Positions 26,405 to 38,832 are shown, counted from the stretch's first letter. The stretch: DNA of 64,000 nt from Streptomyces sp. NBC_01481 (GCF_026339995.1 NZ_JAPEPT010000008.1:1-64000); one strand, 5' to 3'. Notes: generated by a model from the letters alone, not told the origin. A program made the numbers and translations.

Positions 26405-27391
26405 ATGAAGCGCCACCTCATCTCGGCCGCCGACCTCACCCGCGACGACGCCGTGCTGATCCTCGACACCGCCGAGGAGATGGCCCGGGTCGCCGACCGG
26501 CCGATCAAGAAGCTGCCCACCCTGCGCGGCCGTACCGTCGTCAACCTCTTCTTCGAGGACTCGACGCGGACCCGGATCTCCTTCGAGGCCGCCGCCAAGC
26601 GCCTCTCCGCCGATGTCATCAACTTCTCCGCCAAGGGCTCGTCGGTCTCCAAGGGCGAGTCGCTCAAGGACACCGCGCTGACGCTGGAGGCGATGGGCGC
26701 GGACGCCGTCGTCATCCGGCACGGCGCCTCCGGAGCCCCCTACCGCCTGGCCACTTCCGGCTGGATCGACGGCGCCGTCGTGAACGCCGGTGACGGTACC
26801 CACGAGCATCCCACCCAGGCGCTGCTCGACGCCTTCACCATGCGCCGCCGCCTCGTCGGAGCGGACGCCGGGCTCGGGCGTGGCCTGGACGGCCGCCGGA
26901 TCACGATCGTCGGCGACATCCTGCACAGCCGCGTCGCCCGTTCCAACGTCCTGCTGCTGGGCACCCTCGGCGCCCAGGTCACCCTGGTCGCCCCGCCCAC
27001 CCTGGTCCCCATCGGTGTCGAGAACTGGCCGTGCGAGGTGTCGTACGACCTCGACGAGGTGCTGCCGAAGTCCGACGCGGTGATGATGCTGCGTGTGCAG
27101 CGCGAGCGGATGAACGCCGCCTTCTTCCCCACCGAGCGCGAGTACTCGCGCCGCTACGGCCTGGACGGCGACCGCATGGCGCGGATGCCCGAGCACGCCA
27201 TCGTGATGCACCCCGGACCGATGAACCGCGGCATGGAGATCACCGCTCAGGTCGCCGACTCCGACCGCTGCACGGCCGTCGAGCAGGTCGCCAACGGCGT
27301 CTCGACCCGGATGGCCGTCCTGTACCTGCTTCTGGGCGGCAATGAGCCCGCCGTCAGCCCCACCCACGCGCGCACCGAGGAGAACAAGTAA
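26405..27391 (+). CDS. pyrB: Aspartate carbamoyltransferase catalytic subunit
   Basis: This 328-residue enzyme condenses carbamoyl phosphate with aspartate. The carbamoyl-phosphate site FFEDSTRTRISFE, the loop SAKGSSVSKGESLKDT, HPTQALLDAF and the C-terminal HPGPMNRG are all present. The ATG at 26405 gives MKRHLISAADLTRDD. No pyrI gene is present, as in other actinobacteria. Two bases separate it from pyrC. Confidence 0.96.
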   Translation: MKRHLISAADLTRDDAVLILDTAEEMARVADRPIKKLPTLRGRTVVNLFFEDSTRTRISFEAAAKRLSADVINFSAKGSSVSKGESLKDTALTLEAMGADAVVIRHGASGAPYRLATSGWIDGAVVNAGDGTHEHPTQALLDAFTMRRRLVGADAGLGRGLDGRRITIVGDILHSRVARSNVLLLGTLGAQVTLVAPPTLVPIGVENWPCEVSYDLDEVLPKSDAVMMLRVQRERMNAAFFPTEREYSRRYGLDGDRMARMPEHAIVMHPGPMNRGMEITAQVADSDRCTAVEQVANGVSTRMAVLYLLLGGNEPAVSPTHARTEENK

Positions 27392-27393
27392 CC

Positions 27394-28680
27394 ATGAGCA
27401 AAATCCTTATTCGCGGCGCGAAGGTGCTGGGCGGCGAGGCCCAGGACGTCCTGATCGACGGCGAGACCATCGCCGCGGTCGGTACGGGCCTGCCGGCCGA
27501 GGGTGCGACGGTGATCGAGGCCGCTGGGCGGATCCTGCTGCCCGGTCTCGTCGACCTGCACACCCATCTGCGCGAGCCCGGCCGCGAGGACTCCGAGACC
27601 GTCCTCACCGGCACCAAGGCTGCCGCCGTCGGCGGGTTCACCGCCGTCCACGCCATGGCCAACACCTTCCCGGTCGCCGACACGGCCGGTGTGGTCGAGC
27701 AGGTCTACCGCCTCGGCAAGGAGTCCGGCTACTGCGACGTGCAGCCCGTCGGCGCCGTCACGGTCGGCCTGGAGGGCAAGAAGCTCGCCGAGCTCGGCGC
27801 CATGCACGACTCGGCAGCGGGCGTGAAGGTCTTCTCCGACGACGGCAAGTGCGTCGACGACGCCGTGATCATGCGCCGCGCCCTGGAGTACGTGAAGGCC
27901 TTCGACGGCGTCGTCGCCCAGCACGCCCAGGAGCCCCGCCTCACCGAGGGCGCCCAGATGAACGAGGGCGTCGTCTCCGCCGAGCTCGGCCTCGGCGGCT
28001 GGCCCGCGGTCGCCGAGGAGTCGATCATCGCCCGCGATGTCCTCCTCGCCGCCCACGTCGGCTCCCGCGTCCACATCTGCCACCTCTCCACCGCGGGCTC
28101 GGTCGAGATCGTCCGCTGGGCCAAGTCCAAGGGCTGGAACGTCACCGCCGAGGTCACCCCGCACCACCTCCTCCTCACCGACGAGCTGGTGCGCACGTAC
28201 AACCCCGTCTACAAGGTCAACCCGCCGCTGCGCACCGAGGCCGACGTCCTGGCCCTGCGCGAGGCCCTCGCCGACGGCACCATCGACTGCGTTGCCACGG
28301 ACCACGCCCCGCACCCGCACGAGGACAAGGACTGCGAGTGGGCCGCGGCCGCCATGGGCATGGTCGGCCTGGAAACCGCTCTGTCCGTCGTCCAGCAGAC
28401 GATGGTCGACACGGGCCTCATCGACTGGGCGGGCGTCGCCGACCGGATGAGCTTCCGCCCGGCCGCCATCGGCCGCCTGGAGGGTCACGGACGCCCCGTC
28501 TCGGCAGGTGAGCCCGCGAACCTCACGCTCGTCGATCCGGCATACCGTGGAGCCGTGGACCCCGCGGGCTTCGCCTCCCGCAGCCGCAACACCCCCTACG
28601 AGGGCCGCGAGCTGCCGGGACGCGTGACCCACACCTTCCTGCGGGGCAGGGCCACGGTCGTCGACGGGAAGCTCGCGTGA
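27394..28680 (+). CDS. pyrC: Dihydroorotase
   Basis: This 428-residue class I dihydroorotase closes the pyrimidine ring. Metal ligands appear in DLHTHLREPGRED (HxH), the Asp/Lys region GVKVFSDDGKCV, HICHLSTAGSVE, TPHHLLLTDE and the Asp of ATDHAPHPHEDK. It starts two bases after pyrB, and its stop overlaps the next gene by 4 bases. Confidence 0.96.
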   Translation: MSKILIRGAKVLGGEAQDVLIDGETIAAVGTGLPAEGATVIEAAGRILLPGLVDLHTHLREPGREDSETVLTGTKAAAVGGFTAVHAMANTFPVADTAGVVEQVYRLGKESGYCDVQPVGAVTVGLEGKKLAELGAMHDSAAGVKVFSDDGKCVDDAVIMRRALEYVKAFDGVVAQHAQEPRLTEGAQMNEGVVSAELGLGGWPAVAEESIIARDVLLAAHVGSRVHICHLSTAGSVEIVRWAKSKGWNVTAEVTPHHLLLTDELVRTYNPVYKVNPPLRTEADVLALREALADGTIDCVATDHAPHPHEDKDCEWAAAAMGMVGLETALSVVQQTMVDTGLIDWAGVADRMSFRPAAIGRLEGHGRPVSAGEPANLTLVDPAYRGAVDPAGFASRSRNTPYEGRELPGRVTHTFLRGRATVVDGKLA

Positions 28681-29297
28681 CATCACTCATCGTCCTGGCC
28701 GCCGGGGAGAAGTCGGCGGAGGTGACCAACTGGGCCGGACGCATCGGCTGGGTGGTCGGACTGCTGCTCTTCATCGCCCTCGTCTACTGGCTGATGCGCC
28801 AGGGGTGGAAGTGGCGCGCCAGCCTCCAGTCGGACCTTCCCGAGCTGCCTGCCCGCCCGTCTCCCACCACCACCCTCAACCGAGACGGCAAGTCGCCGCT
28901 GCCTGGAATGCCCGAGTCGCCCGGCGAGGCGACACTGAGCATGAGCGGCCGCTACCACGGCTCCACGACCGCGGGGCAGTGGCTGGACCGGATCGTGGCC
29001 CATGGTCTGGGCACCCGCAGCCGCGTCGAGCTCACGCTCACCGATTCGGGACTGGACGTCGTACGTCCCGGGGCGCAGGACTTCTTCATCCCCACGGCGG
29101 CCCTGCGCGAGGCGAGGCTCGACAAGGCCATCGCGGGCAAGGTCCTTGCCGAGGGCGGACTGCTGATCGTCACCTGGGCGCACGGCGACACGCTGATCGA
29201 CTCCGGCTTCCGTTCCGACCACGCGGCCGAGCACGCCGCCTGGGTCGGGGCGATCAACAACCTGAACCAGAACAGCACGACGGAAGGCGCACGATGA
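28677..29297 (+). CDS. Membrane protein of unknown function embedded in the pyr operon (PH-like domain)
   Basis: This 206-residue protein has one clear membrane segment (about residues 20-42, GRIGWVVGLLLFIALVYWLM), a Pro/Ser-rich linker and a soluble domain (about 85-200). The latter resembles small PH-like domains found in actinobacterial membrane proteins (RVELTLTDSGLDVVRPGAQDFFIPTAAL, split across strands). It overlaps pyrC by 4 bases and carA by 4 bases, so its synthesis is coupled to both enzymes. I know the same gene in the same place in S. coelicolor. No function is established. Confidence 0.85.
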   Translation: MTSLIVLAAGEKSAEVTNWAGRIGWVVGLLLFIALVYWLMRQGWKWRASLQSDLPELPARPSPTTTLNRDGKSPLPGMPESPGEATLSMSGRYHGSTTAGQWLDRIVAHGLGTRSRVELTLTDSGLDVVRPGAQDFFIPTAALREARLDKAIAGKVLAEGGLLIVTWAHGDTLIDSGFRSDHAAEHAAWVGAINNLNQNSTTEGAR

Positions 29298-30422
29298 CGA
29301 CCTCCACCCGGGGAGCCGCCAAGGTTCCCGCCGTACTCGTCCTGGAGGACGGCCGTACCTTCCGCGGCCGTGCCTACGGGGCCGTGGGGGAGACCTTCGG
29401 CGAGGCGGTGTTCAACACCGGCATGACCGGTTACCAGGAGACGCTCACCGACCCGTCCTACCACCGCCAGGTCGTCGTGATGACCGCCCCGCACGTCGGC
29501 AACACCGGCGTCAACGACGAGGACGACGAGTCCGGGCGGATCTGGGTCGCCGGCTATGTCGTACGCGACCCCGCGCGCGTGCCCTCCAACTGGCGCTCAC
29601 GCCGCTCCCTCGACGACGAGCTCGTCGCCCAGGGCGTCGTCGGCATCAGCGGCATCGACACCCGCGCGCTCACCCGCCACCTGCGCGAGCGCGGCGCCAT
29701 GCGCGTCGGCATCTTCTCCGGCGCGGCGGTGATGGACGACGCCACGCTGCTCGGCAAGGTGCAGGCCTCCCCGCAGATGAAGGGCGCGAACCTGTCCGCC
29801 GAGGTGGCCACCACCCAGACGTACGTCGTCCCCGCGACCGGTACCAAGAAGTTCACCGTCGCCGCAATAGACCTCGGTATCAAGGGCATGACCCCGCAGC
29901 TGATGGCCGAGCGAGGCATCGAGGTGCACGTCCTGCCAGCCACGGCCACGGTCGAGGACGTGTACGCGGTCAACCCCGACGGCGTGTTCCTCTCCAACGG
30001 CCCCGGCGACCCGGCCACCGCCGATCTGACCGTGGTCAAGACAGTCCTGGAGCGCAGGACGCCCCTGTTCGGCATCTGCTTCGGCAACCAGCTCCTCGGC
30101 CGCTCCCTCGGCTTCGGCACGTACAAGCTGAAGTACGGCCACCGCGGCATCAACCAGCCCGTGCAGGACCGCTCGACCGGCAAGGTCGAGGTCACCGCGC
30201 ACAACCACGGATTCGCCGTCGACGCGCCGCTCGACAAGGTCTCCGACACCCCCTACGGCCGCGCCGAGGTCTCCCACGTCTGCCTCAACGACAACGTGGT
30301 CGAAGGCCTCCGGCTGCTCGACCAGCCGGCCTTCAGCGTCCAGTACCACCCCGAGGCGGCCGCGGGCCCGCACGACGCCGCGTACCTGTTCGACCGCTTC
30401 GTAACCCTGATGGAGGGCCAGC

Positions 30423-30430
<8 letters not shown>
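29294..30430 (+). CDS. carA: Carbamoyl-phosphate synthase small (glutaminase) subunit
   Basis: This 378-residue class I amidotransferase releases ammonia from glutamine for CarB. The nucleophile is the Cys in FGICFGNQLLGRSLG, and the His and Glu partners are in VQYHPEAAAGPHD. The N-terminal small-subunit domain begins LVLEDGRTFRGRAYG. The ATG overlaps the upstream membrane protein gene by 4 bases, and the 3' end overlaps carB by 8 bases. Confidence 0.96.
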
Positions 30431-33731
<3,301 letters not shown>

Positions 33732-33739
33732 CAAACGGC

Positions 33740-33769
33740 GAGGGGGACACCGGAAACGGTGTCCCCCTC
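33740..33769 (+). terminator. GAAA-capped 13-bp hairpin between carB and pyrD
   Basis: Perfect arms GAGGGGGACACCG (33740-33752) and CGGTGTCCCCCTC (33757-33769) flank a GAAA tetraloop. The hairpin begins 8 bases after the carB stop and ends 17 bases before the pyrD ATG. It may partially terminate the operon or protect mRNA ends. Confidence 0.75.
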
Positions 33770-33786
33770 TTCGTGAGGACACCAGC

Positions 33787-34896
33787 ATGTACAAGTTCTT
33801 CTTCAGCCTCGTCTTCAAGCGGATGGACCCGGAGCAGGCCCACTACCTGGCCTTTCGCTGGATCCGGCTCGCGGTCCGGGTGCCCGTGCTGCGTACGTTC
33901 GTCGCGGCCGTGCTCGCGCCCCGGTACGCGTCGCTGCGCACCGAGGCGTTCGGTCTGCGGATGCACGGCCCCTTCGGCCTCGCCGCCGGCTTCGACAAGA
34001 ACGCCGTCGCCGTCGACGGCATGTCGATGCTCGGCTTCGACCACATCGAGATCGGCACGGTCACGGGCGACGCGCAGCCGGGCAACCCCAAGAAGCGCCT
34101 CTTCCGCCTCGTTCCGGACCGCGCGCTGATCAACCGCATGGGCTTCAACAACGAGGGCTCTGCCGCCGTCGCCGAGCGGCTGCACGCGCGCGTGCCGGTC
34201 TTCAGGACCGTCGTGGGCGTCAACATCGGCAAGACCAAGGTGGTCCCGGAGGACGAAGCGGCCGCCGACTACGTGAAGTCGACCGAGCGGCTCGCCGCGT
34301 ACGCCGACTACCTCGTCGTGAATGTCTCCTCGCCGAACACGCCCGGCCTGCGCAACCTCCAGGCCACCGAGTCGCTGCGCCCGCTGCTGACCGCCGTGCG
34401 CGAGGCGGCCGACCGCACGGTCACCGACCGCCGCGTCCCCCTCCTGGTCAAGATCGCCCCGGATCTCGCCGACGAGGACGTCGACGCCGTCGCCGACCTC
34501 GCCCTCGAACTGGGGCTGGACGGCATCATCGCCACCAACACGACCATCGCGCGCGAGGGCCTCGGCCTGAAGTCCGACCCGGCGCTGATCAAGGAGACCG
34601 GCGGTCTGTCCGGCGCACCGGTCAAAAAACGCTCCCTGGAGGTCCTCAGGCGCCTCTACGCGCGCGTGGGCGACCGGATCACCCTGGTGGGCGTCGGCGG
34701 CGTCGAGAACGCCGAGGACGCCTGGCAGCGCATCCTGGCGGGCGCCACGCTCGTCCAGGGCTACAGCGCCTTCATCTACGAGGGCCCTTTCTACGCCCGT
34801 GCGATCCACAAGGGCCTCGCGGCCCGGCTCGCGGCCTCCCCGTACGCAACCCTCGCCGACGCCGTCGGCGCCGAGACCCGGAAGGCGACCACGTGA
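33787..34896 (+). CDS. pyrD: Dihydroorotate dehydrogenase (quinone), class 2
   Basis: This 369-residue membrane-associated flavoprotein oxidises dihydroorotate and passes electrons to quinone. The N-terminal amphipathic helix (MYKFFFSLVFKRMDPEQAHY) marks class 2. The catalytic Ser lies in VVNVSSPNTPGLRNLQ, and FMN/phosphate sites are in GLAAGFDKNA and ITLVGVGGVENAEDAW. The TGA overlaps the pyrF start by 4 bases. Confidence 0.95.
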   Translation: MYKFFFSLVFKRMDPEQAHYLAFRWIRLAVRVPVLRTFVAAVLAPRYASLRTEAFGLRMHGPFGLAAGFDKNAVAVDGMSMLGFDHIEIGTVTGDAQPGNPKKRLFRLVPDRALINRMGFNNEGSAAVAERLHARVPVFRTVVGVNIGKTKVVPEDEAAADYVKSTERLAAYADYLVVNVSSPNTPGLRNLQATESLRPLLTAVREAADRTVTDRRVPLLVKIAPDLADEDVDAVADLALELGLDGIIATNTTIAREGLGLKSDPALIKETGGLSGAPVKKRSLEVLRRLYARVGDRITLVGVGGVENAEDAWQRILAGATLVQGYSAFIYEGPFYARAIHKGLAARLAASPYATLADAVGAETRKATT

Positions 34897-35732
34897 CCCT
34901 CGCACCCTTCGGCGCACGCCTGCGCCACGCCATGGACACCCGCGGCCCCCTCTGCGTCGGGATCGACCCGCACGCGTCCCTGCTGAGCGCCTGGGGCCTG
35001 AGCGACGACATCGCGGGCCTGGAGCGCTTCACGCGTACGACCGTCGAGGCGCTGGCCGACCGGGTCGCCGTCCTCAAGCCGCAGTCGGCGTTCTTCGAGC
35101 GCTTCGGCTCACGCGGCATCGCCGTGCTGGAGAAGGCGGTCGAGGAGGCACGGGCCGCGGGCGCGCTGGTGCTCATGGACGCCAAGCGGGGCGACATCGG
35201 CTCGACGATGGGCGCGTACGCGGCGACCTACCTCGACAAGGACTCGCCGCTCTTCTCGGACGCGGTGACCCTCTCGCCGTATCTGGGCTTCGGCTCGCTG
35301 CGTCCGGCGCTGGACGCGGCCGCTGTCTCGGGTGCGGGCGTCTTCGTCCTGGCCCTCACCTCGAATCCGGAGGGCGCGGAGGTGCAGCGCTCCACAGCCG
35401 CGGACGGCCGGTCGCTGGCGCAGCTGATGCTCGACCACATGGCGGCGGAGAACGCGGGCGCCACACCGATGGGGTCCGTGGGCGCGGTCGTCGGCGCGAC
35501 GCTGGGCGACGCGGGGGTGAACCTCGACATCAACGGGCCGCTCCTGGCACCCGGAATCGGAGCACAGGGCGCGACCCCCGCGGACCTTCCCGGAGTCTTC
35601 GGCCGGGCAGTCGGGAATGTCGTGCCGAGCGTCAGCCGGGGCGTCCTGCGGCACGGTCCGGACGTGGCCGCGCTGAGGGAGTCGGCGACGCGCTTCGCGG
35701 ACGAGGTGCGCGCGGCGGTCTCCGGCGTTTAG
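34893..35732 (+). CDS. pyrF: Orotidine 5'-phosphate decarboxylase, type 2
   Basis: This 279-residue enzyme decarboxylates OMP to UMP. It has the type 2 N-terminus PLCVGIDPHASLL and the catalytic Asp-Lys-Asp set in LVLMDAKRGDIGSTMGAYA. Actinobacteria use this longer family. The GTG at 34893 overlaps pyrD. It is the last gene of the pyr operon; pyrE is not in the window. Confidence 0.95.
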   Translation: MTLAPFGARLRHAMDTRGPLCVGIDPHASLLSAWGLSDDIAGLERFTRTTVEALADRVAVLKPQSAFFERFGSRGIAVLEKAVEEARAAGALVLMDAKRGDIGSTMGAYAATYLDKDSPLFSDAVTLSPYLGFGSLRPALDAAAVSGAGVFVLALTSNPEGAEVQRSTAADGRSLAQLMLDHMAAENAGATPMGSVGAVVGATLGDAGVNLDINGPLLAPGIGAQGATPADLPGVFGRAVGNVVPSVSRGVLRHGPDVAALRESATRFADEVRAAVSGV

Positions 35733-36009
35733 CCCCTGGCAGGGGGCCTCGAACACGTCGGCGAAAGTCCCTGCATCGACCACGTTGACGAAAACTTGGC
35801 TCAAAACCTGGACGATATGTCGGAAATGTCCTAGTCGGTCGATGCTGACCAGGACTTTTCGTCTGTTCTCGCTGACTGGAGCGGTCTTGGCCGCTAGTCT
35901 CCGTCGAAGAGCGAACGTGCACTGCGTTGCCCGTTGCTCGCCTGGTGAGGCGCGCCAAGGTTCCTCACCGGTCCGTATCCGACAGTTCGACATCCGAGGT
36001 GACGTAGGC
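35733..36009 (+). promoter_or_regulatory. Long leader/promoter region of the sIHF gene
   Basis: This 277-base region has lower GC than its neighbours and no plausible gene. CTGACT at 35871-35876 and TAGTCT at 35894-35899 with a 17-base spacer are a candidate promoter. The leader of about 105 bases after it contains short inverted repeats, but no riboswitch that I recognise. Confidence 0.4.
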
Positions 36010-36333
36010 GTGGCTCTTCCGCCCCTTACCCCTGAACAGCGCGCAGCCGCGCTCGAAAAGGCCGCCGCGGCTCGCCGGGAGCGGGCCGAGGTCAAGAATC
36101 GACTCAAGCACTCCGGCGCCTCGCTCCACGAGGTCATCAAGCAGGGTCAGGAGAACGACGTCATCGGCAAGATGAAGGTCTCCGCTCTCCTTGAGTCCCT
36201 GCCTGGCGTGGGCAAGGTCCGCGCCAAGCAGATCATGGAGCGGCTCGGCATCTCCGAGAGCCGTCGTGTGCGCGGTCTCGGCTCGAACCAGATCGCCTCC
36301 CTGGAGCGCGAGTTCGGCGGCGGTGCCGCCTGA
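36010..36333 (+). CDS. sihf: Streptomyces integration host factor sIHF
   Basis: This 107-residue nucleoid-associated protein binds DNA without sequence specificity. It affects topology, sporulation and antibiotic production in S. coelicolor. The long N-terminal helix (PPLTPEQRAAALEKAAAARR) and the helix-two-turns-helix DNA-binding part (LLESLPGVGKVRAKQIMERL) match the known protein almost residue for residue. The GTG at 36010 gives the expected 107 residues. The longer frame from 35785 is not coding. The gmk gene follows 38 bases later. Confidence 0.95.
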   Translation: MALPPLTPEQRAAALEKAAAARRERAEVKNRLKHSGASLHEVIKQGQENDVIGKMKVSALLESLPGVGKVRAKQIMERLGISESRRVRGLGSNQIASLEREFGGGAA

Positions 36334-36371
36334 CGTTCCCGGGCACTCCCGGGAACCTGGATAATCGCTGC

Positions 36372-36935
36372 ATGGCAGCAGAGGTACGTCCGCGGCTGAC
36401 CGTGCTCTCCGGCCCCTCCGGGGTCGGCAAGAGCACGGTCGTCGCCCATATGCGCAAGGTCCACCCCGAGGTATGGCTCTCGGTGTCGGCCACCACAAGA
36501 AAGCCGCGCCCCGGCGAGCGCCACGGCGTTCAGTATTTCTTCGTCACCGACGAGGAATTCGACAAGCTGATCGCCAATGGCGAGCTGCTGGAATGGGCGG
36601 AGTTCGCGGGCAATCGCTACGGCACGCCGCGCCGTGCGGTCCTCGAACGCCTGGACGCGGGCGAGCCGGTGCTGCTCGAGATCGATCTCCAGGGTGCGCG
36701 GCAGGTCAAGGAATCCATGCCGGATTCGCAACTTGTCTTCCTGGCCCCGCCGAGCTGGGAGGAACTGGTCCGTCGGCTCACTGGCCGCGGAACCGAGTCC
36801 GCCGAGGTCATCGAGCGCCGGCTGGCGGTCGCGAAGGTGGAGCTGGCCGCCGAGTCGGAGTTCGATGTCACCCTGGTCAATACCTCCGTCGAGGACGTGG
36901 CGCGTGAGCTGCTAGCCTTGATGGCAGTTGTCTGA
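36372..36935 (+). CDS. gmk: Guanylate kinase
   Basis: This 187-residue nucleotide kinase phosphorylates GMP to GDP. Walker A is LSGPSGVGKSTVV. GMP-binding residues are in SVSATTRKPRPGE and GVQYFFV, with LEIDLQGARQVK as Walker B, and the lid Arg is in RLTGRGTES. It lies between sIHF and rpoZ, a conserved arrangement. Confidence 0.95.
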   Translation: MAAEVRPRLTVLSGPSGVGKSTVVAHMRKVHPEVWLSVSATTRKPRPGERHGVQYFFVTDEEFDKLIANGELLEWAEFAGNRYGTPRRAVLERLDAGEPVLLEIDLQGARQVKESMPDSQLVFLAPPSWEELVRRLTGRGTESAEVIERRLAVAKVELAAESEFDVTLVNTSVEDVARELLALMAVV

Positions 36936-36978
36936 TCTTTGTCCGATCATTTGTGCAAGTTCTTCGGAAGGCTAGAGA

Positions 36979-37251
36979 GTGTCCTCTTCCATCACTGCGC
37001 CCGAGGGCATCATCAACCCGCCGATCGACGAGCTGCTCGAGGCCACCGACTCGAAGTACAGCCTTGTTATCTACGCGGCCAAGCGCGCGCGCCAGATCAA
37101 CGCGTACTACTCGCAGCTCGGCGAGGGTCTCCTCGAGTACGTCGGTCCGCTGGTGGACACCCACGTCCACGAGAAGCCGCTCTCGATTGCCCTGCGTGAG
37201 ATCAACGCGGGTCTGCTGACCTCGGAGGCCATTGAGGGCCCGGCTCAGTAG
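36979..37251 (+). CDS. rpoZ: RNA polymerase omega subunit
   Basis: This 90-residue subunit stabilises the RNA polymerase beta-prime subunit. The typical motif is YSLVIYAAKRARQINAYY, followed by EKPLSIALREINAG. The GTG at 36979 gives MSSSITAPEGIINPP, the Streptomyces N-terminus. It is 43 bases after gmk and is followed by a strong terminator. Confidence 0.95.
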   Translation: MSSSITAPEGIINPPIDELLEATDSKYSLVIYAAKRARQINAYYSQLGEGLLEYVGPLVDTHVHEKPLSIALREINAGLLTSEAIEGPAQ

Positions 37252-37267
37252 CGTTTTACGCTTTTCA

Positions 37268-37302
37268 CCACAGGCCCGGCGGCGCGTCCGCCGGGCCTGT
37301 GG
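37268..37302 (+). terminator. rpoZ terminator
   Basis: Perfect 15-bp arms CCACAGGCCCGGCGG (37268-37282) and its complement (37288-37302) flank a CGCGT loop, 16 bases after the rpoZ stop. Confidence 0.88.
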
Positions 37303-37387
37303 TCTGTTCGGGGTCCCCACGGGGGTCGTTCCCCCGGATTGATGCAGCATGGGCATGTACGAATCGTCGGGAGCGGGGAGTTCCGTG

Positions 37388-38590
37388 GTGGACAGGCCGA
37401 AGGTCGTTCTGGGGGTCAGCGGAGGCATCGCCGCGTACAAGGCGTGCGAGCTGCTGCGCAGGCTGACGGAGTCGGGCCACGACGTACGGGTGGTGCCGAC
37501 CCAGTCGGCGCTGCACTTCGTCGGCGCCGCGACCTGGTCCGCGCTCTCCGGTCACCCCGTGTCGACCGAGGTCTGGTCCGATGTCCACGAGGTTCCGCAT
37601 GTACGGATCGGGCAGGGGGCCGACCTGGTCGTCGTCGCCCCGGCCACGGCCGACCTGCTCGCCAAGGCGGCCCACGGCCTCGCCGACGACCTGCTCACCA
37701 ACACGCTCCTCACGGCCCGCTGTCCGGTGGTCTTCGCGCCCGCCATGCACACCGAGATGTGGGAGCACCCCGCGACCCAGGAGAATGTCGCCACACTGCG
37801 CCGCCGGGGCGCCGTCGTCATCGAGCCCGCGGTCGGCCGGCTCACCGGCGTCGACACCGGCAAGGGGAGGCTGCCCGAGCCCGGCGAGATCTTCGAGGTC
37901 TGCCGGCGGGTGCTCGCCCGCGGCATGGCGGCCCCGGATCTCGCGGGCCGCCATGTGGTCGTCAGCGCCGGTGGCACGCGCGAGCCGCTGGACCCGGTGC
38001 GCTACCTGGGCAACCGCTCCTCGGGCAAGCAGGGGTACGCCCTGGCCCGTACAGCCGCGGCCCGCGGTGCCCGCGTCACGCTCATCGAGGCCAACACCGG
38101 CATCGCCGACCCGGCGGGCGTCGACGTCGTCCACGTCGGCACGGCCGTCCAGCTGCGCGAGGCCGTGCTCAAAGCCGCGGCGGACGCCGACGCCGTGGTG
38201 ATGGCCGCGGCGGTCGCGGACTTCCGTCCCGCCGCGTACGCCGAGGGCAAGATCAAGAAGAAGGACGGCCAGGAGCCCGCGCCCATCGCGCTGGTCCGCA
38301 ACCCGGACATCCTCGCCGAGATCTCCACCGAGCGGGCCCGCCCGGGCCAGGTGGTCGTCGGCTTCGCCGCGGAGACCGACGACGTGCTCGCCAACGGCCG
38401 CGAGAAGCTGCGCCGCAAGGGCTGTGACCTGTTGGTGGTCAACGAGGTGGGGGAGCGCAAGACCTTCGGCTCGGAGGAGAACGAGGCTGTGGTGCTCGCC
38501 GCGGACGGCGGTGAGACGCCGGTTCCGTACGGACCCAAGGAGTCCTTGGCGGACATTGTCTGGGACCTGGTCGTGCCGCGCCTTGGGTGA
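37388..38590 (+). CDS. coaBC: Bifunctional phosphopantothenoylcysteine decarboxylase / phosphopantothenate-cysteine ligase
   Basis: This 400-residue flavoenzyme performs two steps of coenzyme A synthesis. The CoaC half begins KVVLGVSGGIAAYKA and contains PAMHTEMWEHPAT and the cysteine-containing lid. The CoaB half starts near VVVSAGGTREPLDPVRYLGN. GTG codons at 37385 and 37388 follow GGGGAG (37375-37380). The second was chosen for its 7-base spacing. An ATG at 37349 opens a longer frame but adds 13 residues not expected in the family. Confidence 0.93.
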   Translation: MDRPKVVLGVSGGIAAYKACELLRRLTESGHDVRVVPTQSALHFVGAATWSALSGHPVSTEVWSDVHEVPHVRIGQGADLVVVAPATADLLAKAAHGLADDLLTNTLLTARCPVVFAPAMHTEMWEHPATQENVATLRRRGAVVIEPAVGRLTGVDTGKGRLPEPGEIFEVCRRVLARGMAAPDLAGRHVVVSAGGTREPLDPVRYLGNRSSGKQGYALARTAAARGARVTLIEANTGIADPAGVDVVHVGTAVQLREAVLKAAADADAVVMAAAVADFRPAAYAEGKIKKKDGQEPAPIALVRNPDILAEISTERARPGQVVVGFAAETDDVLANGREKLRRKGCDLLVVNEVGERKTFGSEENEAVVLAADGGETPVPYGPKESLADIVWDLVVPRLG

Positions 38591-38591
38591 A

Positions 38592-38631
38592 TTCTTGGGT
38601 TCGCTTCGATGTACGGATGAAATCCCAAGAA
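38592..38631 (+). terminator. Weak hairpin after coaBC
   Basis: TTCTTGGG (38592-38599) pairs with CCCAAGAA (38624-38631) around a partly structured 24-base loop. It directly follows the coaBC stop and may be its terminator. Confidence 0.4.
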
Positions 38632-38832
38632 GTCCGGCATACTGACCCAGGAACCCGGTCTGTCGCTCTGCAGCCCCGCGTCGGAACACACGTCACACAG
38701 CTCCCACGGAGCGAGACGGGTGGACCACGATGGGAGAGCGCCGGATAAACTGCTCATGGAACGTCGCGGGGCGCAGCCCCCGGCCGGTCCGCCAATGATC
38801 AGCCAGCAGCCGCTGCAACCCCAGGGAGCATT
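38632..38832 (+). promoter_or_regulatory. metK upstream region
   Basis: About 200 bases without a gene. GGATAAACTG near 38740 contains a TAAACT -10 candidate. The downstream stretch is GC-rich with a GGGGCGCAGCCCC hairpin near 38767. I looked for SAM-I and SAM-IV riboswitch cores and did not see a convincing one. Any regulation of metK here is unassigned. Confidence 0.3.

Noticed and set aside
38632..38832. SAM riboswitch upstream of metK
   Set aside because: No SAM-I or SAM-IV core motif or pseudoknot pattern could be recognised. A covariance-model search would decide.
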